From Verrucomicrobiota bacterium (GTDB taxonomy: Bacteria > Verrucomicrobiota > Verrucomicrobiia > Limisphaerales > UBA1100), in NCBI GenBank assembly GCA_015660155.1, contig DQLO01000036.1:1-5622 (forward strand): 5,622 nucleotides of DNA, in the 5' to 3' direction. Below the pieces are notes generated by a model. It was not told the origin of the DNA, ran no database searches, and was given only the letters and a program-made list of their open reading frames with translations. The stretch's first letter is position 1. Each line of letters starts with the position of its first letter. The translations under genes and the position numbers were made by a program. This document shows, piece after piece, positions 1-5,622 of the stretch.

Positions 1-152
1 CATTTAACTCCGCTCACATTGGGCAAGGCAGGTTGTTTCACGGGTTGAAACGCCCAGTGGTTTTCCACCTGCTCTGCGGTCGACAGTGGCGGCGTGGATG
101 CGCCCCAACCCATTCCGGTCACAAAAAATAAAATTGAAATAGCGCATTTCAT
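1..152 (-). CDS. DUF1549/PSD1-like secreted protein, N-terminal fragment (runs off left edge)
   Basis: Fifty complete codons of a leftward gene are visible before the window ends. The start ATG at 152-150 overlaps the TGA of the upstream dehydrogenase-cytochrome gene by four bases (ATGA), which suggests translational coupling. The N-terminus looks like a signal peptide: MK, then a hydrophobic run to about residue 16, with a likely cleavage after Gly-Ala (residue 18). The mature part contains ENHWAFQPVKQPALPNV (residues 30-46). This resembles the HWAFQPV.RP..P motif that opens many DUF1549/DUF1553 (PSD1) proteins of Planctomycetota and Verrucomicrobiota. These are large exported proteins, often with a haem-binding domain, whose biochemical role is poorly defined and which are often linked to polysaccharide breakdown. 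No CxxCH motif is present in the visible part, so a cytochrome domain, if any, lies further on. The assignment rests on a short motif plus context. A shorter frame starting at ATG 147-145 is a shadow. Confidence 0.62.
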   Translation of the reverse strand, partial: MKCAISILFFVTGMGWGASTPPLSTAEQVENHWAFQPVKQPALPNVSGVK

Positions 153-2317
153 TTTGTTGGCTTTTGTTCGGCAATCCATTTGGCGAGCAATTGAATCCAT
201 TTGGGATCGGGGCCGGTTGCCCCAACCGGCGGCATCCGGCCGGGGCCGGGGCGGATGATGCGTTGGAGCATCACCGAAAGCGCGGGATCGCCCGGCGCGA
301 TGATGCGCGCCTTTCCCCCCAAATCAAACCGCGCGTGCACTGGCTCCGCGCCGAGCGTTTTGGTGGCATCAAGTTTCAGATGATGACTCAAAATCATTTG
401 TGAATTGCCGCCGCCGGCGTTTACGTGGCACGTCGCGCAGTTCACTTGCCAATACGCGCGCACACGCGCAGTGCGATTCGCTTTTGCGTCGTATGGATTG
501 GTGAAGAGATTTTTGGCGGACTTACCGTTGGGTTCGTAGTTTTCCGTGCGCGCGCCACTCACCAGTCCCAATCGGCTGAGCTCCTGAATTTGATTAGCCT
601 TCACCTCGCCGTAATCGTGGGTGCGATTGAGCTGCAACTCCGTGAGGCTCAGCACATATCCAGCCGCGCGCCCGTGGCACATCATGCACTCGGCGCGACT
701 CGGAATGCGCCACGGTTTGCCATTGGACAACACACGATCCGCGCCTTCGCGGCTTACCAGCGTGGCGTCGGTTTGCGCCTTGTTCCATTCGTAACTGTAG
801 CCGAGCCATTCGTTTTGTTGCTTGAGCAGCACGCGCGTCTCGATGCGTTTGCCATCACGCGAAAGTGTTTGCATCAACGCGGTGCCATCGGGCCCTTGCC
901 ATCCGCGATTGCCGCCGAAACGCAGTTGCCCTTTTCCCGGAAGCGCAAAATGATGCGTGGCCGTCGCGCCATCGGTCCAGTGCGGCACGTTGATGGAATA
1001 GCCCATCACGCCCGGCGCGGTTTTGTGTTTGGCGGTATTCACAAACAAACCTGTGCCGCTGAGATGGCGTGGGAATTTTCCGGGTGTGCCGGTGGCGGGG
1101 TTGGGTTTTAGGCGATGGAAACCGGAGTGGTCGTCGATGACGATCAAGTTGCCGTGAGTGTCTGTGGCAAAGCCGGTGATACCGAAAACCGTGTCGGCGA
1201 TTTCGGCGTGCCACGTCACTTTTGTGCCATCGTGTTTACCGGCCCAGATTTTTCCGGTGGAATAATCGCCGTATATATAAGCGCCCGCAAGCTTCGGCAG
1301 TTTGTCGCCATAATAAACAATGCCGCCGGTGAGCGAGCGGGACTCGCGATGATGATGCTCAAAGGTCGGCTTACTGAGCTTACCGGGGCCGAGGTTGCGC
1401 TCGAGGTAAAAGGGATGACTGCCCTCGTACAAACTCCAGCCGTAATTCGCGCCGCGCTCCACGCGCTTCACGCTCTCCCAAAGATCCTGCCCGTTTTCGC
1501 CCACCCAAATCGCGCCCGTCCGTTCATCGCACGTGAGCCGCCATGGATTGCGAAAGCCGAGCGCCCAAGTCTCCGGCGCGGCCTTGGGTGTTTTGAGAAA
1601 TGGATTGCCCGGCGGGATGCCGTACGGGCGCGCGTCGGTGGGTTTATCCACATCAATGCGCAGCAACTTGGCCTGCAACAAATCAATCCGCTGGCCCGTC
1701 AGGTCGCCATCTGAATCGCTGGTGCCATCGCCCGTGGTGAGATAGAGCATCCCGTCGTTGCCAAAAATAACGCCGCCGCCATCGTGCCCGTTGGAGTTCC
1801 ATTGGATGATCACCTTGCGCGAAGCGGGATCCACGCGATGCGTTTTTCGATTCATTGTCCAGCGCGACACATGGCAATTCTTGGCCTTACTCCCCTCGCC
1901 GCGTCGCGGGCCGTTGGTGTGCAAAAACACAAACCCGTTCTGCTCGAATTTCGGATGGAAACAAAAACCGTAAATCAACCGATTGGTGAGCGACAAACTC
2001 TCAAACTGTTCGGTCGCCTTCGGCGTATCCCGAAACACCCACAATTTTGAAATGGAATCCTTCTCCTCACGATGATCCGCGTACGCCAGAAATTCTTTTG
2101 TGCCCGGCACACGCTTCATCTCCAGCGGCTTCTTCACCGGAAGCTCCGGCCAAACCCTTTCCGTGATGTACGGCAAAGGCGGCTCCGGGGTGCCGACCAA
2201 TTTGCCTCCCTTCCATTCCACGCGGTGCATCAAGTTCGTCTGGTCCGCGCCGGCGAACTGACTGACAAAAAATATGACCCACACAAAACGCATAGGGGAA
2301 TTCAGACGCCGTGTCAT
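149..2317 (-). CDS. PQQ-type glucose/sorbosone dehydrogenase fused to a C-terminal di-haem c-type cytochrome module
   Basis: This 722-residue protein is probably a periplasmic sugar or aldose dehydrogenase that passes electrons to its own haems. The signal peptide spans residues 1-24 (MTRRLNSPMR, then a hydrophobic stretch ending Ala-Gly-Ala). Residues about 28-405 form a GSDH beta-propeller. It contains GHDGGG (177-182), whose His178 matches the catalytic base position of soluble glucose dehydrogenase, and GFRNPWR (254-260), whose Arg256 fits the conserved PQQ-contacting Arg. It also has GENGQDLWESV (273-283) and NYGW (291-294). Residues about 415-720 resemble the SO2930/HNE_0200-type c-cytochrome family: PHWTDGA (445-451), YEWNKAQTDA (509-518), haem motif CMMCH (544-548), LQLNR (561-565), second haem motif CATCH (627-631) and a late RMPP (694-697) whose Met695 could be an axial ligand. 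The start at 2317 lies 7 bases after the lpxB stop; ATG 2293 would give a shorter but workable signal peptide. Neither has a clear ribosome-binding site. Substrate unknown; the PQQ requirement is inferred from the family. Confidence 0.87.
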   Translation of the reverse strand: MTRRLNSPMRFVWVIFFVSQFAGADQTNLMHRVEWKGGKLVGTPEPPLPYITERVWPELPVKKPLEMKRVPGTKEFLAYADHREEKDSISKLWVFRDTPKATEQFESLSLTNRLIYGFCFHPKFEQNGFVFLHTNGPRRGEGSKAKNCHVSRWTMNRKTHRVDPASRKVIIQWNSNGHDGGGVIFGNDGMLYLTTGDGTSDSDGDLTGQRIDLLQAKLLRIDVDKPTDARPYGIPPGNPFLKTPKAAPETWALGFRNPWRLTCDERTGAIWVGENGQDLWESVKRVERGANYGWSLYEGSHPFYLERNLGPGKLSKPTFEHHHRESRSLTGGIVYYGDKLPKLAGAYIYGDYSTGKIWAGKHDGTKVTWHAEIADTVFGITGFATDTHGNLIVIDDHSGFHRLKPNPATGTPGKFPRHLSGTGLFVNTAKHKTAPGVMGYSINVPHWTDGATATHHFALPGKGQLRFGGNRGWQGPDGTALMQTLSRDGKRIETRVLLKQQNEWLGYSYEWNKAQTDATLVSREGADRVLSNGKPWRIPSRAECMMCHGRAAGYVLSLTELQLNRTHDYGEVKANQIQELSRLGLVSGARTENYEPNGKSAKNLFTNPYDAKANRTARVRAYWQVNCATCHVNAGGGNSQMILSHHLKLDATKTLGAEPVHARFDLGGKARIIAPGDPALSVMLQRIIRPGPGRMPPVGATGPDPKWIQLLAKWIAEQKPTK

Positions 2318-2324
2318 AAATCTG

Positions 2325-3473
2325 TCAAACCCGAAAATGCTGTGCCCCTTCCAGCAAACGCAACACCGCCTTGGCTGCGCGGGGGGCGGCACCTTTTTGG
2401 CCGAGGGTTTGGGCGATTTGGTTGAGGTCGGTGCGGAGGGTTTTGCGACGGGCGGGGTCATCCATAAAATGACTCGCTTCGCGCGCAAGATTTTTTGCAG
2501 TGGCGGCGCGTTGGATGAATTCAGGAAACACTTCGCGCTCGGCCAATACGTTTGGCATGGCGATGTGTTTAATTTTCACGAACAATCGGCCGAGCAGATA
2601 AGTGATCCAAGAAGTTTTATACAGCACCACAGTGGGCACGCGGAACCACGCGCACTCGAGGGTGACGGTGCCGGAAGAGGCAATCGCCACGTCGGCCTCG
2701 GCGAGGGCTTCGTGCAGTCCGCCGATGCGCAAATCCCAATCGGCCACGGCAGGCGTGAGGAGGCGCGCTTGGGCGGCGAGGGATTCGTTGGGGAACACGA
2801 TCATTGGCTCGGCGTTTAACTTACGCGCGGCGGCGGCCATCGTGGGGAGGTGGCGGCTGATTTCCTTGGCGCGACTGCCGGGGAGGATCAAGAGGCGCGG
2901 GGGATCGTGCAGTTCATCGGGCTCGCGAAATTCTAAATCCGGATAACGGTCGCACAGCGGATGGCCGACAAACTCGACCGGCAAACCCGGCGCGCGCTTG
3001 GCGTACCATTCTTTTTCAAACGGAAAAATGCTGAGCAGCAAGTCGACGTCGCGGGCGATTTGGTGCACGCGCGAGGAATGCCACGCCCATAGTTGCGGGC
3101 TGATGTAATAAATAATGCGCGGCCGCCAATCGGTGCCGGCGGCGCGTTGGCGCAGGGCGCGGACGAAACGGAGATTGAAGCCGGGGTTATCGATGCAAAT
3201 GATCGCTTCGGGTTTGCGCTCAAATGCGAGGTCGAGAAGTTGATCAAAGAAGCCTTTGAATTTTCCGTAATTACGAATGGCCTCCCAAATGCCGACCACC
3301 GCGTGCTCGGTCAAATCCAGCGCGAGGTCGACGCCAGCGGTTTCCATGTTGGGGCCGCCCGCGCCGAAGGCTTCCACTTCGCCGCCCTCGGCGCGCAGGG
3401 CTTCGAGCAATTCGACCGCCAGCATATCGCCGCTGGTTTCGCCGGCCATAAACATAATGCGGCGGGCGCTCAT
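2325..3473 (-). CDS. lpxB: Lipid-A-disaccharide synthase
   Basis: LpxB (glycosyltransferase family 19) joins UDP-2,3-diacylglucosamine to 2,3-diacylglucosamine-1-phosphate (lipid X), giving the tetraacyl disaccharide-1-phosphate of lipid A at the cytoplasmic face of the inner membrane. The 382-residue product has the usual family length. Visible signatures are AGETSGD (10-16), FGAGGPNM (36-43), CIDNPGFN (93-100, with Asp95 at the expected catalytic Asp position), YISPQLWAW (123-131), FPFEKEWY (150-157), FVGHPL (168-173), LPGSR (197-201), SSGTVTLE (266-273) and MPNVLAEREVFPEF (306-319). The start ATG at 3473 was chosen because it sits just ahead of the first conserved strand and overlaps the preceding TGA in ATGA. 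The upstream extension to 3578 is low-complexity Arg/Ala sequence inside the neighbouring gene. The gene therefore looks translationally coupled to the oxidoreductase. No key residue appears to be missing, and the function is secure. Confidence 0.96.
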   Translation of the reverse strand: MSARRIMFMAGETSGDMLAVELLEALRAEGGEVEAFGAGGPNMETAGVDLALDLTEHAVVGIWEAIRNYGKFKGFFDQLLDLAFERKPEAIICIDNPGFNLRFVRALRQRAAGTDWRPRIIYYISPQLWAWHSSRVHQIARDVDLLLSIFPFEKEWYAKRAPGLPVEFVGHPLCDRYPDLEFREPDELHDPPRLLILPGSRAKEISRHLPTMAAAARKLNAEPMIVFPNESLAAQARLLTPAVADWDLRIGGLHEALAEADVAIASSGTVTLECAWFRVPTVVLYKTSWITYLLGRLFVKIKHIAMPNVLAEREVFPEFIQRAATAKNLAREASHFMDDPARRKTLRTDLNQIAQTLGQKGAAPRAAKAVLRLLEGAQHFRV

Positions 3474-4495
3474 TCGGTTTCGAGTTCTTGAATTTGTCGC
3501 GTGATTTCCAGCGCCACATCGAGCGCTTGCTTGGCGGATTCGCCGCTGACTTTCGGCGTTTGCTGTTCGCGCACGCATTGGGCAAAGTGCCGCAGCTCCT
3601 GCAACAACGGATCATCTTTCTCGATTGGCACGGGCTCGCGCACGATGCGTTTGCCGCCGAACTCGCTTACAATGGCGGTGTCCTTGGCATGCAAAAGTTT
3701 TTTCCACAAACTGGATTCCGTCTCGCCATCGCGCGCGATGCGATAAATGTAACCCTCTTGTTTTTGGTAATCGAGCGACACGTAGCTTGTTGTTTCGCCG
3801 CCGCTGAACACGCGAATTTTCCGCATACTTTCCGGGCTCACGCGGCTGGCGGTGAGGTTGGCCACGCAGCCGTTTTCAAACTTCAGCCGCGCATTGGCGA
3901 TGTCCTCCGAATCGCTCAGCACGGAAACGCCCACGCCATCGACCGATTGCAACGGCGAATCCACAAAAGCCAACACGATGTCCAGATCATGAATCATGAG
4001 GTCGAGCACCACGCCGATATCGAGGCTGCGTTTGGGGTACGGCGAGAGGCGATGGGTTTCGATAAAGCGCGGTTCGCGTGCGACGCTTTGCAAATAATCG
4101 AAAACCGGATTGAAGCGCTCAATGTGGCCGACCTGAAGCACGCATTTATTTTCGCGCGCAAGCCGGATCAGCTCGGCGGCTTGCGCGGTGGTATCGGTCA
4201 TCGGTTTTTCCACAAGCACGTGACGGCCCGCGCGCAGGAGTTGGCTGGATAAATCAAAATGCGTGACCGTGGGCGTAACCACATTCACCGCCTCGGCCGC
4301 AGCGAGGGCGGCGTCCACGGAAGCGAGCACCGGCACATCGTATTGCGCGGCGATCGTCTTGGCGCGCGCGGGATCGGCATCGAACAGCCCCACGAAATCC
4401 ACCACCCCTTCGGCCGCAAGACCGGCATAATGTTTGGCGTGATGTTGCCCCAGCGAGCCCACGCCCAGCACCGCCACTTTTAATGGATCCGACAC
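3470..4495 (-). CDS. Gfo/Idh/MocA-family oxidoreductase, candidate UDP-GlcNAc 3-dehydrogenase (GnnA-like)
   Basis: This 341-residue protein is an NAD(P)-dependent sugar dehydrogenase of the Gfo/Idh/MocA family. The N-terminal Rossmann fold shows VAVLGVGSLGQHHA (7-20), an acidic LFDAD (37-41) that fits NAD preference, and the family signature VEKPM (95-99). The C-terminal substrate domain contains GHIERFNPVF (123-132) and DLMIHDLDI (165-173), with Asp165, His169 and Asp170 as likely active-site residues. The GHIERFNP block is, as far as I recall, typical of relatives annotated as UDP-N-acetylglucosamine 3-dehydrogenase. In Acidithiobacillus, gnnA and the aminotransferase gene gnnB lie beside lpxA/lpxB and make the 3-amino sugar for amide-linked lipid A. 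The ATGA overlap with lpxB fits such a role, but no aminotransferase is in the window, so the exact substrate is inferred. The start is a GTG at 4495-4493. No ATG, GTG or TTG lies between it and the upstream in-frame TGA (4546-4544). No Shine-Dalgarno sequence is visible. Confidence 0.88.
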   Translation of the reverse strand: MSDPLKVAVLGVGSLGQHHAKHYAGLAAEGVVDFVGLFDADPARAKTIAAQYDVPVLASVDAALAAAEAVNVVTPTVTHFDLSSQLLRAGRHVLVEKPMTDTTAQAAELIRLARENKCVLQVGHIERFNPVFDYLQSVAREPRFIETHRLSPYPKRSLDIGVVLDLMIHDLDIVLAFVDSPLQSVDGVGVSVLSDSEDIANARLKFENGCVANLTASRVSPESMRKIRVFSGGETTSYVSLDYQKQEGYIYRIARDGETESSLWKKLLHAKDTAIVSEFGGKRIVREPVPIEKDDPLLQELRHFAQCVREQQTPKVSGESAKQALDVALEITRQIQELETE

Positions 4496-4502
4496 GCGGG
4501 GA

Positions 4503-4537
4503 GGTTCGGGGTTCTCGGTTCTCGGTTCAAGGTTAAC
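4503..4537. repeat. Heptanucleotide tandem repeat, five units of GGTTCNN type
   Basis: Five consecutive 7-base units read GGTTCGG, GGTTCTC, GGTTCTC, GGTTCAA and GGTTAAC. The first four share GGTTC and the fifth departs at its fifth base. The array begins 8 bases outside the oxidoreductase start codon and its last two units form the left part of the neighbouring palindrome. Its role is unknown. It could be a repeated regulator-binding site in phase at 7-base steps, or a genome-wide intergenic short tandem repeat. Confidence 0.8.
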
Positions 4538-4543
4538 CTTGAA
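4526..4543. promoter_or_regulatory. Perfect 18-bp palindrome in the divergent promoter region, possible operator
   Basis: TTCAAGGTTAACCTTGAA reads identically on both strands, centred on GTTAAC between 4534 and 4535. The symmetry stops at the next base pair on each side (G4525, T4544). It lies about 30 bases upstream of the oxidoreductase start and about 57 upstream of the gpsA ATG, a suitable place for a dimeric regulator acting on both genes. There is no loop and no T-run, so it does not look like an intrinsic terminator. The operator role is inferred from symmetry and position only. Confidence 0.5.
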
Positions 4544-4600
4544 TCACGCCCTCTAAAACCTGACCCTCCGCCCGTGGATTCAGCCAAAACCAGCGACCCC

Positions 4601-5572
4601 ATGCGAATCACCGTGCTCGGCGCAGGCGCGTGGGGCACTACGCTGGCCAAGATCGCCCACGAAGCCGGGCACGAGCTCACTCTCTGGGGCCATCCCGAAC
4701 GCCTCGCGGCCATGGCGTACAAAAAGGAAAACACCGAATATCTTCCCGGCATCGAACTGCCCGATTCTTGGCGGCTGGAAGCCGATTGGGAAAAGGCACT
4801 CGACGAAGCCCAAGCCGTGATTGTCGCCGTGCCGTCCGCATCCTTTCGCTCGGTGGCCACTGGGCTCGATGGATTTGATGGCATCGCCGTCACCGTCACC
4901 AAAGGCATCGAGAACGCCACCGGCCTCACGATGGGCGGCATTCTCAACCAAACCGCGCCGGAAGCCGATGTCGTCGCGTTGTCCGGCCCATCGCTCGCGG
5001 CGGAAGTGGCGCGCAACATTCCCACCGCCTTGGTGGCCGCCAGCGAGGACGAAGCCGCCGCCGCCACTGTGCAGGAATGGCTGCACCGCCCCACCCTCCG
5101 CGTTTACACCAGCAAAGACATTTTGGGGGTGGAGCTCGGCGGCGCATTAAAAAACGTGATGGCCATTGCCGCCGGAGTTTGCGATGGCCTCCAACTTGGC
5201 GACAACGCCAAGGCCGCGCTCATCACCCGCGGCTTGCGCGAGATGCGGCGGCTCGGCACGGCGGCCGGCGCGCAGCCCAATACTTTTAATGGCCTCAGCG
5301 GCATGGGCGATCTCACGGTCACTTGTTTCTCAAAACAAAGCCGCAACCGCACTCTCGGAGAACGTATTGCCAAAGGCGAACCACTCGAAGAAGTGCTGGC
5401 CTCGGCCACGGCGGAAGGCCATCCCACCGCGAAATCCGCGCGCGCACTGGCGCAAACGCTCGACGTGGAAACGCCCATCATCGAGCAAGTACACGCGATG
5501 CTTTACGAAGGCAAAGGCCCGAAGGAGGCGCTGAAGGAGTTGATGACGCGCGTGCGGCGGGGGGAGGATTAG
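4601..5572 (+). CDS. gpsA: NAD(P)-dependent glycerol-3-phosphate dehydrogenase
   Basis: GpsA reversibly reduces dihydroxyacetone phosphate to sn-glycerol-3-phosphate in the cytoplasm, feeding glycerophospholipid synthesis. The 323-residue product has the family's motifs in order. They are the Rossmann loop LGAGAWGTTLA (6-16), NTEYLPGI (44-51), AVPS (76-79), VTKGIE (99-104), LSGPSLAAEV (127-136) and GVELGGALKNVMAIAAG (176-192, with Lys184 the conserved catalytic Lys). They continue with NAKAALITRG (202-211), FNGLSGMGDLTVTC (229-242), SRNRTLGE (247-254) and the C-terminal AEGHPTAK (271-278). The ATG at 4601 sits directly before the first beta strand and was preferred. A GTG at 4574 would add nine polar residues and cannot be excluded. 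No ribosome-binding site supports either. The gene is transcribed away from the lpxB row and ends tail to tail with a probable leftward gene. It is intact and the function is secure. Confidence 0.96.
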   Translation: MRITVLGAGAWGTTLAKIAHEAGHELTLWGHPERLAAMAYKKENTEYLPGIELPDSWRLEADWEKALDEAQAVIVAVPSASFRSVATGLDGFDGIAVTVTKGIENATGLTMGGILNQTAPEADVVALSGPSLAAEVARNIPTALVAASEDEAAAATVQEWLHRPTLRVYTSKDILGVELGGALKNVMAIAAGVCDGLQLGDNAKAALITRGLREMRRLGTAAGAQPNTFNGLSGMGDLTVTCFSKQSRNRTLGERIAKGEPLEEVLASATAEGHPTAKSARALAQTLDVETPIIEQVHAMLYEGKGPKEALKELMTRVRRGED

Positions 5573-5622
5573 TTGCTTTCAAAAACCTGCGCCTTCAGCT
5601 CCTCGTATTCCGTCACTGCTGG
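5569..5622 (-). CDS. C-terminal end of an unidentified protein (runs off right edge)
   Basis: Read leftwards from the window edge, there are 17 sense codons, PAVTEYEELKAQVFESN, followed by TAA (5571-5569). The charged, helix-like tail is believable as a protein C-terminus. The rightward strand offers no start codon after the gpsA stop. If real, the gene converges on gpsA and their ends overlap by four bases (TTAG, shared by the TAA and TAG stops). The fragment is too short to name, and an open frame of this length can occur by chance. Confidence 0.4.
   Translation of the reverse strand, partial: PAVTEYEELKAQVFESN

Larger units (their letters stand above)
4496..4600. promoter_or_regulatory. 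Divergent intergenic region between the oxidoreductase-lpxB row and gpsA
   Basis: This is the only sizeable non-coding gap in the window, and it must hold whatever promoters serve the leftward row and gpsA, unless gpsA starts at the upstream GTG (4574). I could not find a convincing -35/-10 pair for either direction; the best rightward guess (TTAACC at 4533, TAAAAC at 4554, 15-base spacing) is weak. No Shine-Dalgarno precedes either start. The left half carries a heptamer tandem repeat and a palindrome, annotated separately. Confidence 0.45.

Noticed and set aside
4..225. Leftward 73-codon frame across the dehydrogenase 3' end and the left edge
   Set aside because: The same bases in another frame encode the end of the dehydrogenase fusion and then a signal peptide with the HWAFQPVK motif, which explains them better.
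425..1111. Open frame of 228 codons on the rightward strand
   Set aside because: It is antisense to the cytochrome half of the dehydrogenase fusion, whose haem and family motifs are clear. Long antisense frames are expected in GC-rich genes, and its translation has no recognisable motif.
2318..2488. N-terminal extension of the dehydrogenase frame up to 2488
   Set aside because: It would overlap the conserved length of lpxB and place a Pro/Lys-rich stretch before the signal peptide. Starts at 2317 or 2293 give a normal export signal.
3474..3578. N-terminal extension of lpxB up to 3578
   Set aside because: The added residues are Arg/Ala-rich and lie in the oxidoreductase gene. The ATG at 3473 gives the standard 382-residue length and an ATGA overlap.
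3488..4252. Open frame of 254 codons on the rightward strand
   Set aside because: It is antisense to the Gfo/Idh/MocA gene and its His/Ala/Arg-rich translation has no recognisable domain.
4526..4543. Palindrome as a transcription terminator
   Set aside because: It has no loop and no following T-run, and it sits between two divergent gene starts, not at a gene end.
1..5622. Mobile element, CRISPR array, defence system, tRNA or rRNA
   Set aside because: No transposase motifs, spaced direct repeats, RNA-gene signatures or toxin/nuclease genes were seen. Almost all of the sequence is explained by housekeeping and exported-enzyme genes.

Overview
The window looks like a chromosomal segment of a Gram-negative bacterium of the Planctomycetota-Verrucomicrobiota (PVC) type, most probably Verrucomicrobiota. 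Three things suggest this. It carries lipid A synthesis (lpxB). It has a secreted PQQ-type sugar dehydrogenase fused to a haem domain, followed by the start of a protein with the HWAFQPVK signature of the DUF1549/PSD1 families, which are greatly expanded in PVC bacteria. None of the five visible starts has a clear Shine-Dalgarno sequence. The base composition is GC-rich and similar throughout. The lineage is inferred from gene content, not from a marker gene.

Layout. From about 4495 down to 1, four genes run leftwards in one tight row: a Gfo/Idh/MocA oxidoreductase (3470-4495), lpxB (2325-3473), a glucose/sorbosone dehydrogenase fused to a c-type cytochrome (149-2317), and the 5' end of a DUF1549-like secreted protein (1-152, continuing off the left edge). 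The junctions are a 4-base ATGA overlap, a 7-base gap and another ATGA overlap, so the row reads as one transcription unit. In the opposite direction, gpsA (4601-5572) encodes glycerol-3-phosphate dehydrogenase. The last 54 bases appear to hold the C-terminal end of a further leftward gene that meets gpsA tail to tail.

The only real intergenic region (4496-4600) lies between the divergent oxidoreductase and gpsA starts. It holds five tandem copies of a 7-base unit (GGTTCNN-like) running into a perfect 18-bp palindrome. This is the most unusual non-coding feature here.

Functionally, the right half concerns envelope construction. GpsA supplies sn-glycerol-3-phosphate for phospholipids and LpxB makes the lipid A disaccharide. 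The oxidoreductase beside lpxB has features of UDP-GlcNAc 3-dehydrogenase (GnnA-like), which would point to an amide-linked lipid A variant, though no partner aminotransferase is visible. The left half encodes exported proteins probably used for sugar or polysaccharide oxidation. No mobile element, CRISPR array, RNA gene or defence system was found.
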